A stretch of 14,712 bases of DNA from an uncultured Lachnospiraceae bacterium. Its GTDB lineage: Bacteria > Bacillota > Clostridia > Lachnospirales > Lachnospiraceae. The position numbers and the translations under genes were made by a program. Positions 7,867 to 14,466 of this stretch are shown in pieces; the first letter of the stretch is position 1, and every line of letters begins with the position of its first letter. The notes under the pieces were generated by a model that saw only the letters and a list, made by a program, of their open reading frames with translations, had not been told where the DNA came from and ran no database searches. The stretch spans positions 1 to 14,712 of the forward strand of contig CADBQE010000091.1 in assembly GCA_902796695.1 (NCBI GenBank). The letters run 5' to 3'.

Positions 7867-7875
7867 AGTATATCA
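7867..7875 (-). promoter_or_regulatory. Predicted extended -10 promoter for the GH2-GH36 operon
   Basis: On the minus strand TG-A-TATACT (7875-7867): a -10 hexamer matching consensus at 5 of 6 positions with the upstream TG of an extended -10. No good -35 is seen at 16-18 bases; the expected place is a pyrimidine-rich stretch, which suggests an activator-dependent or extended -10-only promoter. It lies 53 bases before the GH2 start, directly after the terminator of the preceding gene. Confidence 0.5.
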
Positions 7876-7920
7876 CATCCCCCCGGAAAGAAAAGAGGGC
7901 CGCGGAAGAAAAAGCGCGGG

Positions 7921-7954
7921 AAAAGAAAAAGGGCGGCAAAAGAAAAAGGGCGGC
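7921..7954. repeat. 17-bp perfect tandem duplication within the terminator region
   Basis: The 17-base unit AAAAGAAAAAGGGCGGC occurs twice head to tail (7921-7937 and 7938-7954). A degraded third copy lies before it (about 7905-7920). On the minus strand each unit is the descending arm plus U-tract of the terminator, so the duplication provides a second possible 3' arm and U-tract. Confidence 0.85.
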
Positions 7955-7965
7955 AAAAGCCGCCC
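7938..7965 (-). terminator. Intrinsic terminator of the repeat lipoprotein gene
   Basis: On the minus strand: a 7-bp perfect GC-only stem, GGGCGGC (7965-7959) with GCCGCCC (7954-7948), a TTTT loop, then TTTTTCTTTT (7947-7938). It begins 19 bases after the stop codon of the lipoprotein gene. A duplicated 3' arm and second T-tract follow at 7937-7921, so termination could also occur there. It separates lipoprotein transcription from the GH2-GH36 unit. Confidence 0.9.
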
Positions 7966-7984
7966 GAATGAGTTCGGAAAAGGA

Positions 7985-10900
7985 TTATTCCGCGGGTTCC
8001 GCCGCCGGAGCGAGGCCGGACAGATGCGGCTGCGGGCCTTCATACCAGTACAGGAATGCGGTCAGGTCGACCTTATCGCCGACGTTCAGGGCTTCCACGG
8101 CCTGATAGAGCTCCGTGTCCAGATTGTATTCGTCCGCTTCCACCACCAGCGTCAGTTCATGTTCCCCGACTCTGACTTTGAAGTAGAGGTCGTCGCCCTT
8201 GTCGCCGGTGCCGTTCCACTTGTACAGGAAGGGAAGCTCCGTGCCGTCCGAGGCCTCGGAGGCGATCACTTCGGCGCCCCGGACCGCCGTCCGGCAGTTC
8301 ATCAGGGCCGCAAGCGCCTCTTCATCGCCCAGGATCTCCGTGATATCCGCGGGCTTTGCCAGGAAGGTGTCGTTTTCATCCCGGTAGATCTCGTAGCTTT
8401 CCGCGTCGGTGACCTCGATCTCGCCGCTCCATTCGCTGCGGTAGCCGCGGATCATCATCCGGACGCCTTCCAGCTCCGTAAACTCCTGCGCCTCTTCCTC
8501 GGTCAGCTTAAGTGCGTAAACGTAATATGCGCCGATCCGGTCGTGCAGGAACAGGTTGGCGAAGATCTCGCCGTTCTTTTCATAGACCGTATAAGACTGG
8601 ACGTAGCCGTCCACCGCGACGGCGGCGTCTTTCTCCGCGGCCATGTATTCATAGTAGGTGAGCGCGTTTTCCTGCTTGGCGTAGCGGAATCCGTCGATGA
8701 CCGTGATATGCGGCTGCGGGCCTTCATACCAGTACAGGAAGCCTTCCAGATCGATCACGTCGCCGATGCTGAGCCCCTGCGCTTCCCGATAGGCCTTGCT
8801 GTCCGGACCGCACTCGTCCGCTTCCACCGTCACGGTCAGAACGGTTTCGTCCAGACGCACGTTGAAGTAGATGTCGTCGCCTTCTTCCCCGGTGCCGTTC
8901 CACTGATACAGGAACGGAAACTCCTCGCCGGCTTCGTTCCGGGACGGAACCACGATGGCGGTCTTCAGGGAGATCGGCCGGGCAATGAAGTAGTTGAGGG
9001 AGGCGGTGTCTTCCATCTGCAGCAGTCCCGTCATATCGAGCGAACCGCCGTCCATGCCGGGGCCGGCTTCGGGCTCCAGCACCGTCCATTCGGAAACGTC
9101 CGTCACTTCGATCATGCCGGACCATTCGCCGCGGTAGCCCTTGACCTGCAGCAGCACGCTGTCCGCATTCAGCTCCTCCAGCTGTTCTTCCTCGACCGGA
9201 AGCTTGTAGATGTAGTAGCCGCCGTTGTTGTCATCCAGATAGACGTTGACGTAGCCCTGTCCCTCTTCTTCCTGATAAGAGCTGACCAGACGGACATAGC
9301 CCTCCACGGTGATCTCCGTTTCCGGCTCCGCCAGGAAGTATTCGCCGAAGGTGCTTACCTCCTCCGAGGATTTCAGGTAACTGCGGTTCAGGAAGGAGAT
9401 ATGCGGCTGCGGCCCTTCGTACCAGTACAGGAACGCTTCCAGCTCGAGCACGTCGCCGATCTTAAGCGTCTGCGCGGCCTGATATTCCGCCGAATCCGGG
9501 CCGAATTCATCGCTTTCCACCACAAAGGTGTATTCCCGGCCGCCGGCCAGGGCCTTGAAGTAAATGTCGTCGCCTTCTTCGCCGGTCCCGTTCCACTGAT
9601 ACAGGAACGGATGCGCTTCCCCGTCCTCGGTCAGGGACGGGATCACGGTGACCGCCTTCAGGCTGATCCGGGCGTTCATATAGTCGTCCAGCGCTTCGCC
9701 GCGGGCGAACAGCTCATCCGCCGGGATCGGGTCGCTCTGGAAGCTGCCCTCCAGTTTTTCGAAGGAAGCGTCCAGGATCTCCGTTTCGCCGCTCCATTCG
9801 CCCTTGAAGCCGGTGACCAGGATGTGGTCGAACTGCTGCAGTTCTTCCGCTTCTTCCTCGGTCAGCTCCATGTCATAAACGTAGTAGGACGGGAAGAGCC
9901 CCTGCTCATCCTGCGGCGCGGCCAGGAACAGGCTGTATTTGCCGCTCTCTTCGTTCCGGCTCATCTGCTGGATATAGGCGTCCACCATGACTTCGCTTTC
10001 CGGCTCCGCGGCCAGGAAATCGGCGTATGACATGGCGGAAAGGGCGGGCGCTTCCGATTCCTTCACGGAATAGATATGAGGCTGCGGGCCTTCATACCAG
10101 TACAGGAAGCCCTCCAGATCGATCGTGTCGCCGATCTTCAGCTTCTTCACCGCTTCGTAGATCTCGCTGCCGGCGGGATATTCGTCGCTTTCCACGACCA
10201 TCACATAGCTGCTGCCGGCCACGGTCACGGTGAAATACAGGTCGTCGCCGTCTTCGCCGGAGCCGTTGTATTTGTACAGGAAGGGCTGATCCTCATCGTC
10301 CGCGTCCTTGGTAGCGGTCACCTGCGCGGACCTGATGCCGATGCGGCGGTTGACCGCGGCCTTGAGCTCTTCCTCTTTCCCGAGCAGTTTCGTGACGTTG
10401 AACGGCTCATTCAGATAGGTGCCTTCCATCGGCACGAACTTGCCGTCGCTGATCTCGACCTGGCCGTTCCATTCCGTTTTCAGGCCGGTCACGCGGATCT
10501 TCTGCCCGCCCTGCATGTTCGCGGCTTCTTCTGCCGTGCAGTTCATGCGGAAGATGAAGTAGGCGGCGTCCCCGTCCGCCAGGAACAGGTTTACGAATCC
10601 GTTGTCGGCGTTGAAGGCGGCCTGCTGGATATAGCCTTCGACGGTCACTTCGGAATCGGCGGCCGCCGCCACATATTCGTCATAGGTCATGACGCCTTCC
10701 GGCTTGGTTCCCGCGGGAGCCGCCTTCAGGCCGCAGACATGAGGCTGCGGGCCTTCATACCAGTACAGGAACGATTCCAGGTCCAGCATCTGGTCGATCT
10801 CAAGGGCCTGCACGGCCTTGTAAAGATCCGTGTCCGGATCGAATTCATCGGATTCCACCACAAAGGTGAGGGTCCGATCGCCGAACGCCGCGCGGAAATA

Positions 10901-11608
10901 CAGGTCGTCGCCTTCCGAGCCGGCGCCGTTCCACCCGTACAGGAACGGGGCAAATCCGCCGTCCTCCGTGGTGCTGGCCACGACGTAGCCGTCGGAAAAG
11001 CTCACGCGCCGGTTCATCTGCTCTTTCAGGGCCGCCTCATCGGTCATGGCCGTCAGATCGACCGCCTTCGGGGAAACGCCCTCCTGATCCTTCAGGATCT
11101 CATATTCGCCGTCGGTGATCTCGATCTCGCCGCTCCATTCGGTCTTGAAGCCCTTCACCTGCAGCACGGTGCCTTCCTTGATGGATTTGGAATCCTTGCG
11201 GCTGACCGTCATCTGATAGACGTAATAGGCGCCGTCCTCATCCGCCAGAAAGATATTGGCGGTTTTTTCTTTGGTATTGTATGCCATCAGCTGCACGGTG
11301 CCCTGAATGATGACTTCGCTGTCCAGCGGCGCTTCCGCGTACTCCTGATACGTCAGGAGTCTGGGGCCCGGCGCTTCGGTAGGCGCCTCGGTGGTCGGCT
11401 CCGTGGTGGGGGGCTCTGTCGTGGGAGCCTCGGTGGTCGGCGCTTCGGTCGAAGGCTCCGTCATGGGCTCCTCGGTTGCCGGGGCCACGGTGGGGGTTTC
11501 CGTGGCAGGCGCTTCGGTCGGAGCCGCGGTGGGCGGTTCCTGACTGCCGCAGGATGCCAGCGAGAGCACCATGGTCAGTGACAATAATATAGCCAACAGT
11601 TTCTTCAT
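7985..11608 (-). CDS. Large surface lipoprotein with five tandem ~220-residue OB-like repeat units
   Basis: A 1207-residue exported lipoprotein of unknown function. Residues 1-20 form a lipoprotein signal (MKKLLAILLS..., lipobox LASC, lipidated C20). A Thr/Pro/Glu/Ala-rich stalk runs to about residue 81. Five units follow: 83-293, 305-514, 525-739, 750-969 and 982-1198. The first half of each unit contains segments such as SEVTVEGYIQ, LFLADGDAAYFIF and TEWSGEIEITDG. The second half contains PFLYKWNGTG, GDDLYF and VVESDE and ends in FLYWYEGPQPH. Both halves have the alternating pattern and Gly turns of an OB-like beta barrel, so ten small barrels are possible; this fold is inference. No catalytic motif, transmembrane helix or sortase signal is seen. 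The protein is very acidic. The start has AAAGGAG at good spacing, its own promoter and its own terminator. Its position between a sugar importer and glycoside hydrolases suggests glycan or cell-surface binding, but OB-like folds also bind nucleic acid or protein. Confidence 0.88.
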   Translation of the reverse strand: MKKLLAILLSLTMVLSLASCGSQEPPTAAPTEAPATETPTVAPATEEPMTEPSTEAPTTEAPTTEPPTTEPTTEAPTEAPGPRLLTYQEYAEAPLDSEVIIQGTVQLMAYNTKEKTANIFLADEDGAYYVYQMTVSRKDSKSIKEGTVLQVKGFKTEWSGEIEITDGEYEILKDQEGVSPKAVDLTAMTDEAALKEQMNRRVSFSDGYVVASTTEDGGFAPFLYGWNGAGSEGDDLYFRAAFGDRTLTFVVESDEFDPDTDLYKAVQALEIDQMLDLESFLYWYEGPQPHVCGLKAAPAGTKPEGVMTYDEYVAAAADSEVTVEGYIQQAAFNADNGFVNLFLADGDAAYFIFRMNCTAEEAANMQGGQKIRVTGLKTEWNGQVEISDGKFVPMEGTYLNEPFNVTKLLGKEEELKAAVNRRIGIRSAQVTATKDADDEDQPFLYKYNGSGEDGDDLYFTVTVAGSSYVMVVESDEYPAGSEIYEAVKKLKIGDTIDLEGFLYWYEGPQPHIYSVKESEAPALSAMSYADFLAAEPESEVMVDAYIQQMSRNEESGKYSLFLAAPQDEQGLFPSYYVYDMELTEEEAEELQQFDHILVTGFKGEWSGETEILDASFEKLEGSFQSDPIPADELFARGEALDDYMNARISLKAVTVIPSLTEDGEAHPFLYQWNGTGEEGDDIYFKALAGGREYTFVVESDEFGPDSAEYQAAQTLKIGDVLELEAFLYWYEGPQPHISFLNRSYLKSSEEVSTFGEYFLAEPETEITVEGYVRLVSSYQEEEGQGYVNVYLDDNNGGYYIYKLPVEEEQLEELNADSVLLQVKGYRGEWSGMIEVTDVSEWTVLEPEAGPGMDGGSLDMTGLLQMEDTASLNYFIARPISLKTAIVVPSRNEAGEEFPFLYQWNGTGEEGDDIYFNVRLDETVLTVTVEADECGPDSKAYREAQGLSIGDVIDLEGFLYWYEGPQPHITVIDGFRYAKQENALTYYEYMAAEKDAAVAVDGYVQSYTVYEKNGEIFANLFLHDRIGAYYVYALKLTEEEAQEFTELEGVRMMIRGYRSEWSGEIEVTDAESYEIYRDENDTFLAKPADITEILGDEEALAALMNCRTAVRGAEVIASEASDGTELPFLYKWNGTGDKGDDLYFKVRVGEHELTLVVEADEYNLDTELYQAVEALNVGDKVDLTAFLYWYEGPQPHLSGLAPAAEPAE
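8015..8665 (-). repeat. Repeat unit 5 of the OB-like lipoprotein (residues about 982-1198)
   Basis: Begins ALTYYEYMAAEKDAAV and ends FLYWYEGPQPHLSGL. It carries RSEWSGEIEVTDAESYE in the first half and PFLYKWNGTGDKGDDLYF in the second. Last unit, followed by only about 9 residues. Confidence 0.85.
8702..9361 (-). repeat. Repeat unit 4 of the OB-like lipoprotein (residues about 750-969)
   Basis: Begins VSTFGEYFLAEPETEITVEG and ends FLYWYEGPQPHITVI. Its middle block, FLYQWNGTGEEGDDIYF, is identical to that of unit 3 and nearly so at the DNA level, pointing to recent duplication or gene conversion between units 3 and 4. It has the longest inter-half linker (PEAGPGMDGGS). Confidence 0.85.
9392..10036 (-). 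repeat. Repeat unit 3 of the OB-like lipoprotein (residues about 525-739)
   Basis: Begins AMSYADFLAAEPESEV and ends FLYWYEGPQPHISFL. It has an insertion in the first half (APQDEQGLFPS at 564-574) relative to the other units and shares the FLYQWNGTGEEGDDIYF block with unit 4. Confidence 0.85.
10067..10696 (-). repeat. Repeat unit 2 of the OB-like lipoprotein (residues about 305-514)
   Basis: Begins GVMTYDEYVAAAADSEVTVE and ends FLYWYEGPQPHIYSV. It carries TEWNGQVEISDGKF in place of the usual TEWSGEIEITDG and FLYKYNGSGEDGDDLYF in the second half. Confidence 0.85.
10730..11362 (-). repeat. Repeat unit 1 of the OB-like lipoprotein (residues about 83-293)
   Basis: Begins RLLTYQEYAEAPLDSEV directly after the stalk and ends FLYWYEGPQPHVCGL. 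The second half has the most divergent block (FLYGWNGAGSEGDDLYF), suggesting unit 1 is older or under different constraint than units 3 and 4. Confidence 0.85.
11366..11530 (-). repeat. Low-complexity Thr/Pro/Glu/Ala stalk-coding repeat
   Basis: Encodes about residues 27-81 of the lipoprotein, built from degenerate TEAP and TTEPP units. The composition is typical of extended spacers that hold surface lipoprotein domains away from the membrane. A shorter TEAP-type linker occurs in the neighbouring solute-binding protein. Confidence 0.85.
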
Positions 11609-11672
11609 GATTGGTCTCCTTTGCTGAAGGAAGACAGGGCCGGAGCCCGCTTCCCGGCTTTGTAACCATTCT

Positions 11673-11700
11673 ATTATAGTGAAACTTTGTGAAAAATCAA
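11673..11700 (-). promoter_or_regulatory. Predicted sigma-A promoter of the repeat lipoprotein gene, with direct repeats in the spacer
   Basis: On the minus strand: -35 TTGATT (11700-11695), a 16-base spacer, and a consensus -10 TATAAT (11678-11673). The spacer is exactly TTTCAC, AAAG, TTTCAC, two 6-bp direct repeats one helical turn (10 bp) apart. This arrangement would suit a regulator binding between the -35 and -10 elements; the regulator itself is not identified. The start codon is 64 bases downstream of the -10. No strong terminator is seen between the solute-binding protein gene and this promoter, so read-through from the transporter operon is also possible. Confidence 0.7.
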
Positions 11701-11725
11701 TGTTTTTACGTCTTCGCCCGGACGC

Positions 11726-13561
11726 TCACACCTCTTTTTTCTTCCGTTTCCGGATCACGCCGAACAGATACGCGCCGCCGATCAGGACCCAGGAAACCGC
11801 CAGAGCCCCCAGCAGGAAGCGGGCGGTGCCCGGCAGCGGTTCCGGCTGCGGCGGGGCCTGCGTCCCGGGCTCTTCCGTGGGCAGCAGCTCCGTCACGGCC
11901 GCGGGATCGGGGTTTTCCCCCATGCTTTCAGAGGGTGTTTCCCCTGACGGCGTAGGCGCGGCCGGATCTTCCGGCAGCAATTCGATCTCGTCCAGTTTGT
12001 ACAAGCGCGTCACCTCGCTGAACACACTCTGCAGATAGGCCTCATCCAGCGCGGTCCCGTCCGCGTTCAGCTTCACCTGACGGCGGCGCGTGCCCTTGGC
12101 CACGGTCTCGATCATGGCGCCCGCCGCGTCACGCACGGAGGCGGAGCCCGCGAATACCGGCGTGATGAACGTGTCATCCATATGATCCATCACCATGCGG
12201 GACGCCGCGATCTTCACGTCGTAATAGGTCTTGTTGTCCTCGCCGGCCCGGCTTAAATAATCCTGATAGGCCGCGGAATCCTGCGCCTTGTGCGTGACGG
12301 GCACATACCCTTCGGTCTGCGCGTACGCCACCTGCACCTCGTTGGAGAGCAGGTACTGCGCGAACAGCCAGGCGGCCAGCTCCTCCTGCTTGTCCTCCTT
12401 GCTGAACAGGCACAGCGAGGGCCCCTGGGAGATCATCTGCACATGATCGGGATCAAACTGCGGCACCGGCCGGACCACGGTCTCGAACTGCACCACGTCG
12501 CTGGCATGGATATCCAGAAGCGGGGCGTTGGAGCCCATCCAGGTGGCGCCGGCCGTGGAATCCACCGCGAACAGGCAGCGGCCCGCGTTGAAGAAGTTGC
12601 CGGGGTAGCTGTCGATCTTGAAGGTGGAGAACGCGCGGGTGTTCACGTGCTCGTAAACGGTATACAGCAGTTCGCGCGTCGTGCTGTTGAACAGCTGCAC
12701 TTCCCCGCGGGCCGTGGCATAGCCCGCGCCTTTCTGGCGCAGCATCTGGATCATCATGTTGTCCGTGGACTTGTAAATGAACGGGATCATGATCTTCTGG
12801 CCGTTGGCTTTGAAAATATCCCCGTCCTTTTCCATGGCTTTTTCGGAGATTTCCCAGACCCAGTCCCAGCTCACCACGTCCGGGATCTGATATCCCATCG
12901 CTTCCACCATGGTCCGGTTGATGTACAGCGCTTCGGAGGAGCGCATGAACGGCAGATCGTACTGATGGCCGTTAAAGTACCCTTCCTGCATGAATTTGTC
13001 GATCAGCTCCTCCCGCGAGGGCCCGTCAAACAGCAGTTTTTCCCCGCCGAAGCCGTAGTTCTTATCGGCCATATACCCGTCCAGGCTCACCACCACGTCC
13101 TGGCCCTTCAGGTAGGTGGCGATATGGTCCGGGTACGAAATGCACAGGTTGGGCGTCGTTTTCGTCGCGATGTTCGTGATCACGTCCTGGTAGATCTTGC
13201 CGTAGTCCGAGTAGGACCGGATCTCCACGGTGATATTGGGATACAGCGCCTCGAAATCCGCCTTGGCCTTCTTGTAAATGGCGATCTGCGTGGGGTTGGA
13301 GTCGTTTTTGGCCCAGAAGGTGACCGTATGGCGCCGGGAGGTATCAAACTCCAGGGGCTCCGCCTCCGGCGCTTCCGTGGATTCGGAGGCAGCGGAGGGG
13401 TCCGCGGCTTCGCCGGAAGGATCCTCCGCGAACGCCTGGGACGCCGGTTCCGCAGGCGCCGGCGCTTCCGTGGGCTTCACCACGCCTTTGCCGTGGCAGG
13501 CGGCAAGCAGCACCGCGGACAGAACAAGCAGCAGAAGGAGTATCGGTCTGCGTGTTTTCAT
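11726..13561 (-). CDS. Carbohydrate ABC transporter solute-binding lipoprotein with an extra C-terminal membrane helix
   Basis: The extracellular substrate-binding component of a CUT1-type sugar importer (family 1 extracellular solute-binding protein). 611 residues, well above the usual 400-450. Residues 1-22 are a lipoprotein signal (LLLLLVLSAVLLAAC, lipidated C22). An Ala/Pro/Glu/Ser linker reaches about residue 75. The binding fold starts at HTVTFWAKND and runs to about 530, with typical segments such as FEALYPNITVEIRSYSDY, GHQYDLPFMRSSEALYINRT and LSNEVQVAYAQTEGYVPV. An acidic Pro-rich segment follows (about 535-578), then a hydrophobic helix (about 581-602, ARFLLGALAVSWVLIGGAYLF) and a basic tail IRKRKKKEV. 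The second anchor is unusual for this family. The start overlaps the upstream permease stop by ATGA, with a GGAGG site upstream, implying translational coupling. The substrate is inferred to be an oligosaccharide from its neighbours. Confidence 0.9.
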   Translation of the reverse strand: MKTRRPILLLLLVLSAVLLAACHGKGVVKPTEAPAPAEPASQAFAEDPSGEAADPSAASESTEAPEAEPLEFDTSRRHTVTFWAKNDSNPTQIAIYKKAKADFEALYPNITVEIRSYSDYGKIYQDVITNIATKTTPNLCISYPDHIATYLKGQDVVVSLDGYMADKNYGFGGEKLLFDGPSREELIDKFMQEGYFNGHQYDLPFMRSSEALYINRTMVEAMGYQIPDVVSWDWVWEISEKAMEKDGDIFKANGQKIMIPFIYKSTDNMMIQMLRQKGAGYATARGEVQLFNSTTRELLYTVYEHVNTRAFSTFKIDSYPGNFFNAGRCLFAVDSTAGATWMGSNAPLLDIHASDVVQFETVVRPVPQFDPDHVQMISQGPSLCLFSKEDKQEELAAWLFAQYLLSNEVQVAYAQTEGYVPVTHKAQDSAAYQDYLSRAGEDNKTYYDVKIAASRMVMDHMDDTFITPVFAGSASVRDAAGAMIETVAKGTRRRQVKLNADGTALDEAYLQSVFSEVTRLYKLDEIELLPEDPAAPTPSGETPSESMGENPDPAAVTELLPTEEPGTQAPPQPEPLPGTARFLLGALAVSWVLIGGAYLFGVIRKRKKKEV

Positions 13562-14454
13562 CCTTTTGTCCCTCCTCTCGAAACACCGGCCATGATCTTC
13601 TTCCGGAAGATCAAAAACAGCACGATGAGCGGCACGGAGATCACCACCACGGCCGCCATCATGGCCGGCACGTTGTCACGGCCGAAGCCGCTTTCGCGGA
13701 TCTGCTGGATCCCGTTGGAGACCAGGAAGTTTTCCTGTCTGGCCGTGATCAGGCGCGGCCACACGTAGGAGTTCCAGCACTCGATGACCTTCAGGATGAC
13801 CACGGTGACGATGGTGGGCCGGCAGATCGGCACCATCACCTTGAACAGGAAGCCCAGATCCGTGCAGCCGTCCACCCGGGCCGCCTTGTACAGATCGTCC
13901 GGCACCTGCGCGAAGTTCTCCTTCAGCAGATAGATATAGAACACCGACGTGATGGAGGGAAGGACCAGACCCAGGAAATGGCGGAAGGCATTGCCGCCGT
14001 CATCGGTCAGGCCCAGCGTCTTGACGGTAACGTAATTGGTAATGACCACCAGCTCGCCGGGGATCATCATCAGAGCCAGGAACAGCGTGAACACCAGGTT
14101 CTTCCCCTTGAATTCCAGGCGCGCGAACGCGTAGGCCGCCAGCACGATCACCGCCAGCATGACGGCGGTGGTGGCCAGCGTAAAGATCAGGGTGTTCAGG
14201 AAATACCGGCCCAGCGGCACCGCCGTGAAGGCCTCCGCGTAGTTCTCCAGCGTGGGCGTGAGCGTAAAGAACTTCGGCACGAACTCCGAGTTGTAGGCGC
14301 TGGTACTCTTTAAGGAGGTCAGGATCATCCAGTAAAAGGGAAACAGCACCATCAGGCCCCAGAACGTCAGGAAAATATAGGTGAAGGTCCGTCCGACGAC
14401 CTTCCGGGTATGCGCCGTCTTTTCGATCCGGGCGTAGGATTCTTGCGTATTCAT
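13558..14454 (-). CDS. Carbohydrate ABC transporter permease, MalG/UgpE type
   Basis: The second transmembrane subunit of the CUT1 importer. 298 residues, a usual length. The first membrane helix (about 23-48) ends in the family-typical PFYWMILTSLKS. Further helices lie at about 86-110, 119-140, 160-177, 212-230 and 263-284. The cytoplasmic EAA loop that contacts the ATPase is at about 190-212 (AARVDG...F...MVPICRP), with Cys at a position that is usually Ala or Gly. The ATG at 14454 has AAGGAGG 9 bases upstream, starting at the previous gene's stop. The stop overlaps the binding-protein start by 4 bases. It needs the upstream permease and an ATPase, which is not in this window. Confidence 0.95.
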   Translation of the reverse strand: MNTQESYARIEKTAHTRKVVGRTFTYIFLTFWGLMVLFPFYWMILTSLKSTSAYNSEFVPKFFTLTPTLENYAEAFTAVPLGRYFLNTLIFTLATTAVMLAVIVLAAYAFARLEFKGKNLVFTLFLALMMIPGELVVITNYVTVKTLGLTDDGGNAFRHFLGLVLPSITSVFYIYLLKENFAQVPDDLYKAARVDGCTDLGFLFKVMVPICRPTIVTVVILKVIECWNSYVWPRLITARQENFLVSNGIQQIRESGFGRDNVPAMMAAVVVISVPLIVLFLIFRKKIMAGVSRGGTKG

Positions 14455-14466
14455 CGGCCGCCCTCC

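Noticed and set aside
4165..7867. Long + strand open frames opposite the GH36 and GH2 genes
   Set aside because: No recognisable domains, no ribosome binding sites, and they lie fully opposite well-supported enzymes.
8024..11581. Two long + strand open frames opposite the repeat lipoprotein gene
   Set aside because: They mirror the repeats of the real gene, and their MRLRAFIPVQE repeats are just the reverse complement of the conserved unit ends. The minus-strand frame has a signal peptide, promoter and terminator.
11690..11722. Possible terminator between the binding protein and the repeat lipoprotein
   Set aside because: Only a 4-bp CGTC/GACG stem and an A/T-rich 5-bp inverted repeat are seen, too weak to call.
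12290..14313. Long + strand open frames opposite the binding protein and permease
   Set aside because: His/Arg/Gly-rich antisense shadows with no motif; the minus-strand genes are well supported.
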